The notes under the pieces are model-generated. The model did no database searches, had not been told where the DNA came from, and worked only from the letters and a program-made list of their open reading frames with translations. Shown here in pieces: positions 34,917 through 43,802 of a DNA stretch of 64,000 nucleotides. Numbering within the stretch: position 1 is the stretch's first letter; the number at the start of each line of letters is the position of its first letter. Origin of the DNA: Sphaerochaeta sp032144095 (GTDB lineage Bacteria; Spirochaetota; Spirochaetia; Sphaerochaetales; Sphaerochaetaceae); NCBI RefSeq assembly GCF_032144095.1, contig NZ_JAVSNJ010000012.1:1-64000 (forward strand), read 5' to 3'. Both the position numbers and the translations under genes were made by a program.

Positions 34917-35381
34917 ATGAGATGTCCCCATTGTGATGAGATGAACGACAAGGTCCTGGAGTCCCGCCAGAATGCCAGCGGAACATCCATCAGAAGAAGA
35001 AGAGAGTGCAACAGCTGCGGCTATCGCTTCACCAGCTATGAGCAGATTGAGGACAAGCCCCTGATGGTGATCAAGCGGGACGGAAGACGCGAACGGTTTG
35101 ACCTGAACAAGATCGGAAGGGGTATCCGTACCTGTACCGACAAGCTGGACATACCGGAGAGCAGTGTGGAAACGTTATTGCACAACATTGAGGATGCCAT
35201 CATGCTCAAAGTCGGTTCCAAGCGTGAAATAACCTCTTCCGACATCGGGGACGAAACCCTGAAGCAGCTGAAAGAGGTGAACCTGGTTGCATATGTTCGC
35301 TTCGCGGCAGTCTACAAAGCCTTCGATGACCTGACCCAGTTCATTGCCGAGATCCAACAGCTGGGACGGGAACTGCAGTAG
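34917..35381 (+). CDS. nrdR: Ribonucleotide reductase repressor NrdR
   Basis: 154 residues, the usual size. A zinc ribbon (C3, C6, C31, C34) binds DNA, and an ATP-cone domain (about 46-136) senses ATP/dATP and switches the oligomer. It represses ribonucleotide reductase genes. AGGAGG six bases before ATG is strong. It faces the dGTPase gene with only one base between the stops, grouping two dNTP-pool functions. Confidence 0.96.
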   Translation: MRCPHCDEMNDKVLESRQNASGTSIRRRRECNSCGYRFTSYEQIEDKPLMVIKRDGRRERFDLNKIGRGIRTCTDKLDIPESSVETLLHNIEDAIMLKVGSKREITSSDIGDETLKQLKEVNLVAYVRFAAVYKAFDDLTQFIAEIQQLGRELQ

Positions 35382-35382
35382 C

Positions 35383-36534
35383 CTAGCGCGCATCAAACCA
35401 TTTGCCGGTAAGCGAGAGTTCGATGGAATCGTTCAGGTGTTCGGGCTTGAGGATTTCGTTTGCACAATCCAGGCAGAAATTATCGCTCATCCCGGCAACG
35501 TAGTCGTATACCAGGCGACTGAGCGAACCATCATGCTCCATATAGCTCTCCTGCATCTCCATGAGATGGTGGTAGAATCCCATGGCGAGCATGTTTTTCT
35601 CTGAGACATACCCCTGCTCCTCAAATCCATAGCTCTCTAGCAGCATCTTCAGGTAATCGACGATGAGGGTGAGCAGGCGGGTAAAATACCGCTCATACCC
35701 CTCAAGCAAGGGGCTCTTGTAGATATAGGCATAGTTGAATGCGATCATCGCCTCAACGGCAGGATAGCAGTGGTCGCTGAAGCTGATGCCTCTCTCCTCT
35801 GACGAGTGCTCGATGACATCGCTGACCAGGGTATCTATGATCTGGGCATTGGTCCTGCCCAGACGGGAGCTTACCAGGGAGGGCAACTGGTTGGCATTGA
35901 CGATGTTGAGCCTTGAGGCGTCCTCAAAGTCCCTTCCGATATAGGCAATGGAATCACTGAACCTCACCACGGCCGCCTCATAGGTGGTGGGGAGCAGATC
36001 CTTCCTCGATACGATATGGGAGAGGTCCTTGATCTGGAAGGTAGGCTGTATCATCTGCACCAGGTGTTCCCCGTTGTGGCAGGCAATCCCGTCGCGCACA
36101 GCGTAGGTGAGGTTCAGCCCCCGCCCATGCTCAGAAAGGAAGTCGACCACACGCAGGCTGTTCAGCTCATGCTCAAACTTGGGGAATCCCTGGCCCTCCA
36201 TCAGGGCGGAGAGGATCTTCTCCCCCGTGTGTCCAAAGGGTGTATGGCCAAGGTCATGGCCCATTCCTATGGCCCAGGCGAGCTCAGTGTCCAAAGAGAG
36301 GCCCCTGCAGATGGTGGAGGCGATGGAAGCCACATGCAGGCAGTGTTCCATACGGGTGCAGATGTGGTCGTTGCTCGGGGCAAAGAAGACCTGGGTCTTG
36401 TGCTTGAGCCTCCGAAATGGAGATGAGTGGATGATCGCGGTGGTGTCCCGGTAGTATGCACCCCGTACATCGTTGGTCCGTTCATGGGTTCGCTGTTGCA
36501 GCAGTCCAATATCCAGCTTGTTTGTCATTTCCAT
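35383..36534 (-). CDS. dGTPase-like deoxynucleotide triphosphohydrolase
   Basis: 383 residues of the HD-domain dNTPase family, which cuts dNTPs to deoxynucleoside and triphosphate. The metal-binding signature is visible as RMEHCLHVA, then GHDLGHTPFGHTGE, and later the distal Asp in RFSDSIAYIGRD. The N-terminal SSPFRRLKHKTQVF is the family's phosphate-binding stretch. It resembles the shorter Dgt-like branch rather than E. coli Dgt (505 residues). The 3' end nearly touches nrdR. Confidence 0.92.
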   Translation of the reverse strand: MEMTNKLDIGLLQQRTHERTNDVRGAYYRDTTAIIHSSPFRRLKHKTQVFFAPSNDHICTRMEHCLHVASIASTICRGLSLDTELAWAIGMGHDLGHTPFGHTGEKILSALMEGQGFPKFEHELNSLRVVDFLSEHGRGLNLTYAVRDGIACHNGEHLVQMIQPTFQIKDLSHIVSRKDLLPTTYEAAVVRFSDSIAYIGRDFEDASRLNIVNANQLPSLVSSRLGRTNAQIIDTLVSDVIEHSSEERGISFSDHCYPAVEAMIAFNYAYIYKSPLLEGYERYFTRLLTLIVDYLKMLLESYGFEEQGYVSEKNMLAMGFYHHLMEMQESYMEHDGSLSRLVYDYVAGMSDNFCLDCANEILKPEHLNDSIELSLTGKWFDAR

Positions 36535-36598
36535 AGTTATTCCCCAAATAGTGTAGCTATGGTATCATAGGAGAACACCCTTGGAAAGCGGAGGCATC

Positions 36599-37072
36599 AT
36601 GGTAGAAACCTATGGATTACCTATTTTCTGTCTACTTTTGAATTTTCTGGCATTTGCTGCCTGCCTTAGGTTTCTCTTTTCCCGACAGGGGCTCTATTGG
36701 GTCATTCCCCTCATTGTCACCGTCTTCCTGCTAGGCCCCAACGCACTGAGGCTCTATGACATAGCCTCGCTGGGAATTGCAAAGGTTGGACGGTATACCT
36801 ACATGGATTTCCAGCCGCTTCTGCTTTCGTTGTTCTGGTATGCCATGATCGTCACCTTCCACTTTGCACTCAAGAAAACCGTCAAGGTTAACTACCACCA
36901 TGAACAGGTCAGAAAAAACCTCCATGAGGCGCGCTACCAACTGAAGACCGAGCGCATCACCTACGAGCGAAAGCAACACCGCCGCAAGGCCTACTATGCA
37001 AATGCACCGGCACGCGTTCCCCTGCTGCAAGCCTACAACAGCGAGTGGACAGACCTCTTCGACAGGACATGA
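36599..37072 (+). CDS. Small membrane protein upstream of the shikimate kinase, unknown
   Basis: 157 residues. Three hydrophobic segments lie within the first 95 residues (about 4-24, 32-52 and 72-92). A strongly basic cytoplasmic tail follows, with HHEQVRKN and ERKQHRRKAYY. No family recognised. The start is ATG 36599 with GGAGG four bases upstream; a TTG at 36581 with AGGAG seven bases upstream is an alternative. Its stop overlaps the region of the next start, so it is coupled to the shikimate kinase and heads a five-gene operon. Confidence 0.7.
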   Translation: MVETYGLPIFCLLLNFLAFAACLRFLFSRQGLYWVIPLIVTVFLLGPNALRLYDIASLGIAKVGRYTYMDFQPLLLSLFWYAMIVTFHFALKKTVKVNYHHEQVRKNLHEARYQLKTERITYERKQHRRKAYYANAPARVPLLQAYNSEWTDLFDRT

Positions 37073-37074
37073 TT

Positions 37075-37605
37075 ATGGATACCATACTCTTCTTCTGTGG
37101 GATCAAGCACAGTGGAAAGACAAGCCTGGGCAATCTGGTAGCCAAAAAGATGGGATTGTCCTGCAAGGACAACGACCAGCTCATCCTACAAGAGATACCC
37201 GGCTTCCCCTCAATACGTTCTTTCTATACAGCCAAAGGCAAAGAGGCCTTCATGGAAAAGGAAAAGTCTGTCCTAGAAGGCTACCTCAGGAAGAACCCTC
37301 AGCCTTGCATCATCAGCTTGGGAGGCGGGGCGTGTGACAACCAAAGGCTGGTCTCCCTCATCAAGAGCCGGGGCAAGGTCATCTACCTGAGGGTCCCTGA
37401 GAAGGTCCTCCTCAGGCGTATCCTTGTCGGAGGCGTCCCTCCCTTCCTCGACCCAGAGAATGTGGAGCTCTCTTTTTCCACCCTGTATAGGAGTCGGGAT
37501 GAACTCTATGGAAAATTCTCCGATATTGTGGTAGAGTTACCAGATTATCCCGATATCCGCGATACGGCAGAGTTCCTTTTTTCCAGACTTTCTGAGGAGT
37601 TATAG
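37075..37605 (+). CDS. Shikimate kinase-like protein, divergent
   Basis: 176 residues with Walker A GIKHSGKTSL, the Asp motif KDND, and the glycine triad SLGGGAC of shikimate kinase, which phosphorylates shikimate for chorismate synthesis. By eye two usual arginines are missing: the FR of the shikimate site reads FM (KEAFMEKE), and the LID RPLL reads VPPFL. The third, in LYRSRDELY, is kept. Chorismate synthase follows by one base, which supports the assignment. AGGA seven bases before ATG 37075 fixes the start. Confidence 0.78.
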   Translation: MDTILFFCGIKHSGKTSLGNLVAKKMGLSCKDNDQLILQEIPGFPSIRSFYTAKGKEAFMEKEKSVLEGYLRKNPQPCIISLGGGACDNQRLVSLIKSRGKVIYLRVPEKVLLRRILVGGVPPFLDPENVELSFSTLYRSRDELYGKFSDIVVELPDYPDIRDTAEFLFSRLSEEL

Positions 37606-37606
37606 C

Positions 37607-38659
37607 ATGGGTCACAATAGTTTTGGTTCATCTTTTACCGTCACTACCTTCGGGGAATCCCATGGTCAGGGGCTCGGGGTCATCATCGACGGCATCCAGT
37701 CAGGCTTCTGCCTCGACATCGAGCAGCTGCAGAGGGAGATGTCCCGCCGCAGGCCTGGGGCCAACCCGCTGGGAACCGAAAGGAACGAGCAGGATGAGCT
37801 GGTGATCCTCTCGGGAATGTATGAGGGCCTGACCACAGGAACCCCCCTTGCCATGATACTCTACAATACCAACCAACGCTCCTACGACTATTCGAACCTC
37901 AAGGATGTCTTCCGTCCCGGCCATGCCGACTGGACCTTCTTCAAGAAATATGGGGTGCGGGACATCCGTGGGGGCGGCAGGTCCTCAGGTAGGGAGACCA
38001 GTGCCCGTGTCGCCGCAGGTGGTGTAGCCAAGCAGATCCTTGCCCAAAAGGGCATCGCAATCTTTGGAGGGACCGTACAGGTAGGCCCGGTGGTTGCCAC
38101 CAAACGAAACTGGGAAGAGTGTGACAACGCCCTCACCTGCCCTGACAAGGAGGCTGCCATCAGGATGGCGGCCCTCATCGATCAGGTGCGTTCGGAGAAG
38201 GACAGTATCGGGGGGATCATCGAGTGTAGGGTCACCGGCCTTCCTGCCGGACTGGGGGAACCAGTGTTTGGCAAGCTGCAGGCCCTGCTCTCCCATGCGG
38301 TGATGAGCATAGGGGCCATCAAGGGCGTTCAGTTCGGTGATGGTTTTGCCTGTGCAACCATGAGAGGCAGCCAATTCAACGACCAAAGGACCAGTGACGG
38401 GTTCCTCTCCAACCACAGCGGAGGAATCCTAGGCGGCATTTCCAGTGGACAGGAGGTCATCCTCCAGGCCGCTGTGAGGCCGACAGCCTCCATAGGCAAG
38501 AGCCAACAGACCGTAGACAAGCAGAACAAGACCACCGATTTGCTGATCGAAGGACGGCATGACCCCTGCATCTGCCCACGAGCTGTGGTGGTGGTGGAGG
38601 CGATGGTTGCCATTACCCTGCTCGACCTCTGGTACACAGCATTCGGGAAACAGAAATGA
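37607..38659 (+). CDS. aroC: Chorismate synthase
   Basis: 350 residues. It converts 5-enolpyruvylshikimate 3-phosphate to chorismate using reduced FMN. All three family signatures are visible: GESHGQGLGVIIDG near residue 16, the RGGGRSSGRETSARVAAG stretch near 125, and the C-terminal RHDPCICPRAV. It lies one base after the shikimate kinase gene and overlaps the next start by four bases (ATGA), so it is in the middle of a tightly coupled operon. Confidence 0.97.
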   Translation: MGHNSFGSSFTVTTFGESHGQGLGVIIDGIQSGFCLDIEQLQREMSRRRPGANPLGTERNEQDELVILSGMYEGLTTGTPLAMILYNTNQRSYDYSNLKDVFRPGHADWTFFKKYGVRDIRGGGRSSGRETSARVAAGGVAKQILAQKGIAIFGGTVQVGPVVATKRNWEECDNALTCPDKEAAIRMAALIDQVRSEKDSIGGIIECRVTGLPAGLGEPVFGKLQALLSHAVMSIGAIKGVQFGDGFACATMRGSQFNDQRTSDGFLSNHSGGILGGISSGQEVILQAAVRPTASIGKSQQTVDKQNKTTDLLIEGRHDPCICPRAVVVVEAMVAITLLDLWYTAFGKQK

Positions 38660-40317
38660 ACGACAAACCCCTCATAGTCCAGAGCGACAAGACCCTTCTG
38701 CTCGATGTGCACCACAAGGATAGCGAAGCGTGCCGGTCAGACCTGATGAAATTCTGTGAACTGGTCAAGAGCCCGGAACATGTGCACACCTATACCCTCA
38801 GCGCCATCTCCTTGTGGAATGCCGCCTCAAGCGGGGTAAGCAGCGCCTTCATCTGTGAAAGGATCCAGTTTTGGTCGCGCTTTCCAGTCGGAGAGAGTGT
38901 GCTCTTCTATGTCAGGGACATAGCAACCCGTTTTGGCAAGGTGGTGCTCATGGGAAGTGAAGACCCCATGTACTATCTGCTCTACATCAAGGAAGCGAAG
39001 ATCCGGGCCGAACTGACAGCACGCAAGAACATAGCAAAGATGCTCATAGCCAATGACGAGAACTCGTTCCTGCTGGAGAAATACAACCGCGGGGAGATCA
39101 AGCTGCAGCTCATCAAGCTCGGCTACCCTGTCGATGACCGCATCGCCTTGGAAAAGGGGATCCCTATCCCCATGGGCTTGAGAGAGACAACCCTTGGAGG
39201 CAGGAGCCTCGTCGTCAGGGACTACCAGAAGCAGGCAGCCCAGGCCTTGCTCGGCGACCTTGGTCCTGGTTGCGGCTATGGCACCATCGTGCTGCCCTGT
39301 GGGTCAGGCAAGACGGTGGTAGGGATGCAGATCATGTCCATCCTCCAGACCAAGACCCTCATAGTGACCACAAACATTGCCGCCGTCCACCAGTGGAGGG
39401 ATGAGATCCTCGACAAGACAACCCTCTCGGCTGAGCAGATCGGCGAGTATACAGGCGAAAGGAAGGATCCAAAGGATGTTACGGTCTGCACCTACCAGGT
39501 ACTCACCTACCGCCCTGACAAGGAAGGGCCATTTCCACACCTGGAGCTGCTGACCAAGGGCGAATGGGGCCTGATCATCTACGATGAGGTACATATGCTG
39601 CCGGCCCCGGTATTCAAGATCACCGCAGAGCTGCAGGCAGTCTACCGGGTAGGGCTTACGGCAACCTTGGTGCGTGAGGACGGGCGTGAAGACGAGGTGT
39701 TCTCCCTGGTGGGTCCCAAGCGGTTCGATGTTCCCTGGAACGAGCTGCAGCAGCAGGGCTTCATAGCGGAAGCCTACTGCCATGAGGTACGCGTCGACCT
39801 GCCCACCGACCTGGAGATTCCCTACGCCCTGGGAAACAAGCGGGAAAAATACCGCCTGGCAAGCGAGAACCCGCTGAAACTCGATGTGGTAAAGGATCTG
39901 GTAAGCCGACACCCGGATGATTTCATCCTGATCATCGGCCAGTACATCTCGCAGCTGGAAACCATCGCCGCACTCTTTGGCCTTCCCATCATCACGGGAA
40001 GCACCCCGAATGCAAAGCGGGAGGAACTCTACCGTGCCTTCAAGGAGGGAGAGATCCATATCCTTGTGGTGAGCAAGGTCGCCAACTTTGCCATCGACCT
40101 TCCCGATGCCTCCGTTGCCATCCAGGTATCAGGTACCTTCGGCTCCCGCAGTGAAGAGGCTCAGCGTCTGGGAAGGATCCTCAGGCCAAAGAACCGTTCA
40201 AGTTTCTTCTACTCCATCGTAACACGCTACTCCAATGAAGAGGAGTTTGCGGCAAACCGACAGAAGTTCCTTGCTGAGCAGGGCTACTCCTATGAAATTG
40301 AGGTGTGGAACAATTGA
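38656..40317 (+). CDS. XPB/Rad25-type superfamily 2 DNA helicase
   Basis: 553 residues, the bacterial XPB size. The order matches archaeal/bacterial XPB: an N-terminal damage-recognition-like region, then Walker A CGSGKT (G216), DEVH box at 310-313, SF2 motif LTATLVRED carrying the RED motif at 340-342, and motif VI QRLGRILRPK. Such enzymes unwind DNA 3' to 5' and are linked to repair. The start ATG overlaps the chorismate synthase stop. It is followed by a protein of the type that accompanies XPB in mycobacteria. Confidence 0.9.
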   Translation: MNDKPLIVQSDKTLLLDVHHKDSEACRSDLMKFCELVKSPEHVHTYTLSAISLWNAASSGVSSAFICERIQFWSRFPVGESVLFYVRDIATRFGKVVLMGSEDPMYYLLYIKEAKIRAELTARKNIAKMLIANDENSFLLEKYNRGEIKLQLIKLGYPVDDRIALEKGIPIPMGLRETTLGGRSLVVRDYQKQAAQALLGDLGPGCGYGTIVLPCGSGKTVVGMQIMSILQTKTLIVTTNIAAVHQWRDEILDKTTLSAEQIGEYTGERKDPKDVTVCTYQVLTYRPDKEGPFPHLELLTKGEWGLIIYDEVHMLPAPVFKITAELQAVYRVGLTATLVREDGREDEVFSLVGPKRFDVPWNELQQQGFIAEAYCHEVRVDLPTDLEIPYALGNKREKYRLASENPLKLDVVKDLVSRHPDDFILIIGQYISQLETIAALFGLPIITGSTPNAKREELYRAFKEGEIHILVVSKVANFAIDLPDASVAIQVSGTFGSRSEEAQRLGRILRPKNRSSFFYSIVTRYSNEEEFAANRQKFLAEQGYSYEIEVWNN

Positions 40318-42206
40318 CAGAAGATGCCAAAGAGGCTTTCAAGACCTTACTCAACAGATACTCAGAGGAAAACTACTTCTACCTCGCCCGTAACTATCTA
40401 GGGCTGATCAGCACCCCTTTCCATAAGCCTGCCCTGACCATCAAGCTGTGCAACTTCTTCTGCCAGCCTGAAATCCAGGACAAGGTGCTCAACCTCATCG
40501 ACGAGATGGACCTGGTCATCCTCAGCCTCGTCAACATTGCCGGCCCTCTTACCGGAGAGAACATCCTATCCCTGCTCGAAGGGCGGTGGAGCTACGGCAA
40601 TCTGGTGCGCAGGGTGTCCAACCTACAGGAACGCATGATCCTGCTCAACGACGGGGGCTCGCTCATCTTCAACCCGCTCTTCGAGGAAGAGTTGCGCACG
40701 ATATGCTCGCTCAAGCCCCTGCTTGGGGAGTCGGCGGAGCCTTGCAGGAACGGAGCCTACTGCTCGACTGAATTTGTCCGGGCCTATCTCAACATCATCG
40801 AAAGGGATGGCCGTCTAGCCTTCCGTGATGAGTATGCTCCCCTCTTCCCAGCCTATGGAGAAGAGCAGCTGAAGCAGCTGTTCACCCTTGTCGGGGAGGC
40901 CCTGGGGCGGCTGTGTATCATTACAGGCGAGAAACGGGTGACCATCAACCATGAGAAGGCCCATAGGCTACTCACCCTCAATGACCGGCAACTGCTCTGC
41001 CTTTTCATCGCCGAAGGGTTCCCAAGCCAGGAAAGGGGCAAGGCAGCGCATTTTGCCAATACCCTCATTGCCTTTCTCCAGACTCTGGGCTCCTTTGACG
41101 CACAGTCGCTGAAGCTGCTGGTCAAGACCCTCACCCTCAAGGCAGGCATAAGCAATAGGTCCTCCTTTCTGGACAGCATGAGCATCTGGGGCCTGATCGC
41201 ACTGGATGACATCTGGTATGCCAACCACATCGAGGAGGATACCGGACGCTCTACCTTGGTCATCGACAGCGACAACACCGTCAGCTACAGCGGCAGCTGC
41301 AAGGAGGATGACATCCTCTACCGCTTCTCCGACCTAGCGGTATTGGACAGGCAGACCAGCTACCAGGTAACACCCCAAAGCTTTACCAGAGGACTGGACA
41401 ACAACCTCGAATGGGAGCAGGTGCGGGACTACCTGAAGCTCAACAGCTATCCGATGATGAGCGAATCGATCCTGAAGTTGCTGAAGATCACCAGCGAACG
41501 CTACGGCCAGATCACCATCTATGACGGGATAGTCCTTTCGACCGAAGAGCGGGTAACGCGCCTGATGGAAAACCTTGAGAGCATGCAGGAGCACATCGTT
41601 GCCGTCATAGCAAACAATATCTTTCTGATGAAGCGTTCCAGCGAGCAAGTCTGGAGGAATATCCTTGTCTCCAGCGGAGTCCTTGTCCCAACCAGACGAG
41701 CCGGAGAGCGTGTCGAACTTGTCGGGCAGCAGGACAACCCCCTCTTTGAACAGCTGGTACGCGACAGCAACCTTCGGGAGGTCACCATCACGACACCGGT
41801 CATCCTGGAACAGGAAAAGCAGAAAAGGGAGAGTACCATCCAGAGCGCCATCGAAAAGGCCACCTTGACCAAGGCCCAACGTTCGGACATCGAGCAGCGG
41901 TACAAGGCAAGGATGATTCTTGTGGAGGAACAGATAGTTCCCCAGGTGGTGAATGGGACCATTGAGGCCGGAGGGTTTGACTATCAGGGCAAGGTAGGGC
42001 TCTGTCGCAATGCGGTGGGCAAGAACAATATTGCCCTGCAGCTGCAGCTCACCGACCAGGAGCTGATTGTCCAGGCCCTTGAGGTTGCCTACACCCCCCA
42101 GAAGGAAGCCCTGCTGAAGGCCTCAGTGATGCCCAACCGGGAAGTGAAGATCATCCCGGTAAGCAAGATCTTTCTCGTAAGGCAGCTTCGCTACCATCTC
42201 GTCTAG
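40314..42206 (+). CDS. XPB-associated protein with a PF13625-like domain
   Basis: About 630 residues. The middle part (YQVTPQSFTRGLDNNLEWEQ, then ILKLLKITSERYGQITIYDG) matches the helicase-associated PF13625 (Helicase_C_3) pattern seen in the mycobacterial protein next to XPB. No ATPase motif is present, so it is probably an accessory to the helicase. TTG 40314 overlaps the XPB stop (TTGA), with GAGG at 40300-40303. GTG 40305 is the alternative. The stop codon abuts the convergent aroDE stop with no base between. Confidence 0.75.
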   Translation: MTEDAKEAFKTLLNRYSEENYFYLARNYLGLISTPFHKPALTIKLCNFFCQPEIQDKVLNLIDEMDLVILSLVNIAGPLTGENILSLLEGRWSYGNLVRRVSNLQERMILLNDGGSLIFNPLFEEELRTICSLKPLLGESAEPCRNGAYCSTEFVRAYLNIIERDGRLAFRDEYAPLFPAYGEEQLKQLFTLVGEALGRLCIITGEKRVTINHEKAHRLLTLNDRQLLCLFIAEGFPSQERGKAAHFANTLIAFLQTLGSFDAQSLKLLVKTLTLKAGISNRSSFLDSMSIWGLIALDDIWYANHIEEDTGRSTLVIDSDNTVSYSGSCKEDDILYRFSDLAVLDRQTSYQVTPQSFTRGLDNNLEWEQVRDYLKLNSYPMMSESILKLLKITSERYGQITIYDGIVLSTEERVTRLMENLESMQEHIVAVIANNIFLMKRSSEQVWRNILVSSGVLVPTRRAGERVELVGQQDNPLFEQLVRDSNLREVTITTPVILEQEKQKRESTIQSAIEKATLTKAQRSDIEQRYKARMILVEEQIVPQVVNGTIEAGGFDYQGKVGLCRNAVGKNNIALQLQLTDQELIVQALEVAYTPQKEALLKASVMPNREVKIIPVSKIFLVRQLRYHLV

Positions 42207-43691
42207 TCAGATCTCCGGGTGTACCCAGTGGGGATAGTGGTATCCAGTGAAGGATTCAAACTGGAGCTTGCCCTGCTCTATGAGCATCTGGGCACCTCCT
42301 ATGACGTGGCACCCTGCCTGGGTGGCCCGCCTGAAGAAGGGGGTCTCCTTAGGTTGGTAGACCAGTTCATAGACTATTTCCTTCCCAGAGAATACAAATG
42401 AGGGAACCGGGTCCTCGTCAAGGTTGGGGGCCATTCCTACGCTGGTTGTCTGTACGACCAAATCCACTGCCCCACTATACCGGTTGCAATGCTCCAAAGA
42501 GTCGAAACTGCTCATCGTCTCGTCAGAGAGCAACTTCGCGTGCTCCACACTCCGGTTGATGATGGTTACCTTGACACCGTGGTTGTGCAGTGCCCAGACA
42601 ACCGCCCTGCTTGCACCCCCGGCTCCGATGACGAGGGCCGTGCGGATGGAACCTTGGGCGATCTCATCGGCAATGGGCGCAAGAAAGCCGTAGTAGTCGG
42701 TGTTTGTCCCCTTCCACATGTTCTGGATCCTGGTGACGGTATTGCACGCCCCGATCTGCTTGACCTCTCGCGTTATACGCCCCAGATAGGGCTGGACATT
42801 CCGCTTGTGGGGGACGGTTACGGAAAACCCATGGATCTGCAGCATCTCAGCCAGCTTGAAGAAGGCGCGCACCGAATCGACGAGGAAGGGAACGTAGACT
42901 GCATTGTAGTGGATGGCCTCAAAACCCGGGTTGTGTATCCTGGGTGAGGCGGTATGGTAGACCGGGTTTCCGATGATACCAAAGACATGGGTCTTCTCAT
43001 CCAGCTTGTCTGCCCTATAGAGCTCACTCATTACCTGGGCGGAAAGCTGGCCCGGCGCCCCTTCCCCTGCAGAGCAGAAGGAGAGCATCGAACCACACTT
43101 CTTGTAGAGGATACGGGTACAGACCCCGAACTCCCCCATCCCGATGATGATCTTCTCCTTGATGGACGAAAGTTCCTGCTGGGCCCTGAAGAGCGCAATG
43201 ACGTCTATCATGCTCTTCGGGGTTACGGCAACCTTGGGGATATCCCCTTTTGCTGCCAGTTTGGAGATGCGGCCATAGATATCAGCAGGGACGCAGGTGA
43301 AGTCATGGAAGGACCTGATGATCCTCACCCCCCTCTGCCTGAGGGAGAGTTCGAAGTCAACCTTGTTCTCAAACAGGGGGTCCTTGAACTTCAGGTCACT
43401 TTTCTTGACGTCCTCCTCAATATCAACGAAGGCGAAATCCCCTTTTGCACTCTCATAGAGGGTTTGCAGCCTCTGTTTTTCAGAGAGTGTGCACTTTCCC
43501 CCGTCACTTTGGCGACGGAGTGTGAGGATGACAGGTATATCTACGGTGGAAGGGAATGAAGAAGCAATCTTCTGCTCGTCGGCCTGAAGGTAGTCGAGCC
43601 GAAGCTCGGCAAGGGAAATCCACTTCCTATTTTGTTGGACCAGGGCCCGGTTCTCCTCTAGGGTAGAGCCGGTAAGGGTAAGGCAAAGCAC
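42207..43691 (-). CDS. aroDE: Fused 3-dehydroquinate dehydratase/shikimate dehydrogenase
   Basis: 494 residues. Residues about 1-210 are a type I dehydroquinate dehydratase, with ELRLDYL, the catalytic His in RSFHDF and Schiff-base Lys in KVAVTPKS. Residues about 225-494 are an AroE-type shikimate dehydrogenase, with GNPVYHTASPRIHN, VTVPHK, and the NADP site GAGGASRAV. The fusion performs two consecutive shikimate-pathway steps. The frame extends to 43778, but AGGAGGT ends five bases before GTG 43691 and the promoter lies within the extension, so GTG 43691 is the start. Confidence 0.93.
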   Translation of the reverse strand: MLCLTLTGSTLEENRALVQQNRKWISLAELRLDYLQADEQKIASSFPSTVDIPVILTLRRQSDGGKCTLSEKQRLQTLYESAKGDFAFVDIEEDVKKSDLKFKDPLFENKVDFELSLRQRGVRIIRSFHDFTCVPADIYGRISKLAAKGDIPKVAVTPKSMIDVIALFRAQQELSSIKEKIIIGMGEFGVCTRILYKKCGSMLSFCSAGEGAPGQLSAQVMSELYRADKLDEKTHVFGIIGNPVYHTASPRIHNPGFEAIHYNAVYVPFLVDSVRAFFKLAEMLQIHGFSVTVPHKRNVQPYLGRITREVKQIGACNTVTRIQNMWKGTNTDYYGFLAPIADEIAQGSIRTALVIGAGGASRAVVWALHNHGVKVTIINRSVEHAKLLSDETMSSFDSLEHCNRYSGAVDLVVQTTSVGMAPNLDEDPVPSFVFSGKEIVYELVYQPKETPFFRRATQAGCHVIGGAQMLIEQGKLQFESFTGYHYPHWVHPEI

Positions 43692-43746
43692 TATATACCT
43701 CCTGGATTGGGTGGATTGTCCTAGAACACTTGCTTGTGTTAGAGTT

Positions 43747-43775
43747 ATCATAACGTCAAATAACGGGTATTTCAA
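43747..43775 (-). promoter_or_regulatory. Promoter of aroDE
   Basis: Read leftward, TTGAAA (43775-43770) and TATGAT (43752-43747) are 17 nt apart. The transcript would start about 43740, giving a leader of about 50 nt before GTG 43691. Confidence 0.7.
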
Positions 43776-43802
43776 CACCCGATTAGAGAAAGGGGTAGTA
43801 TA

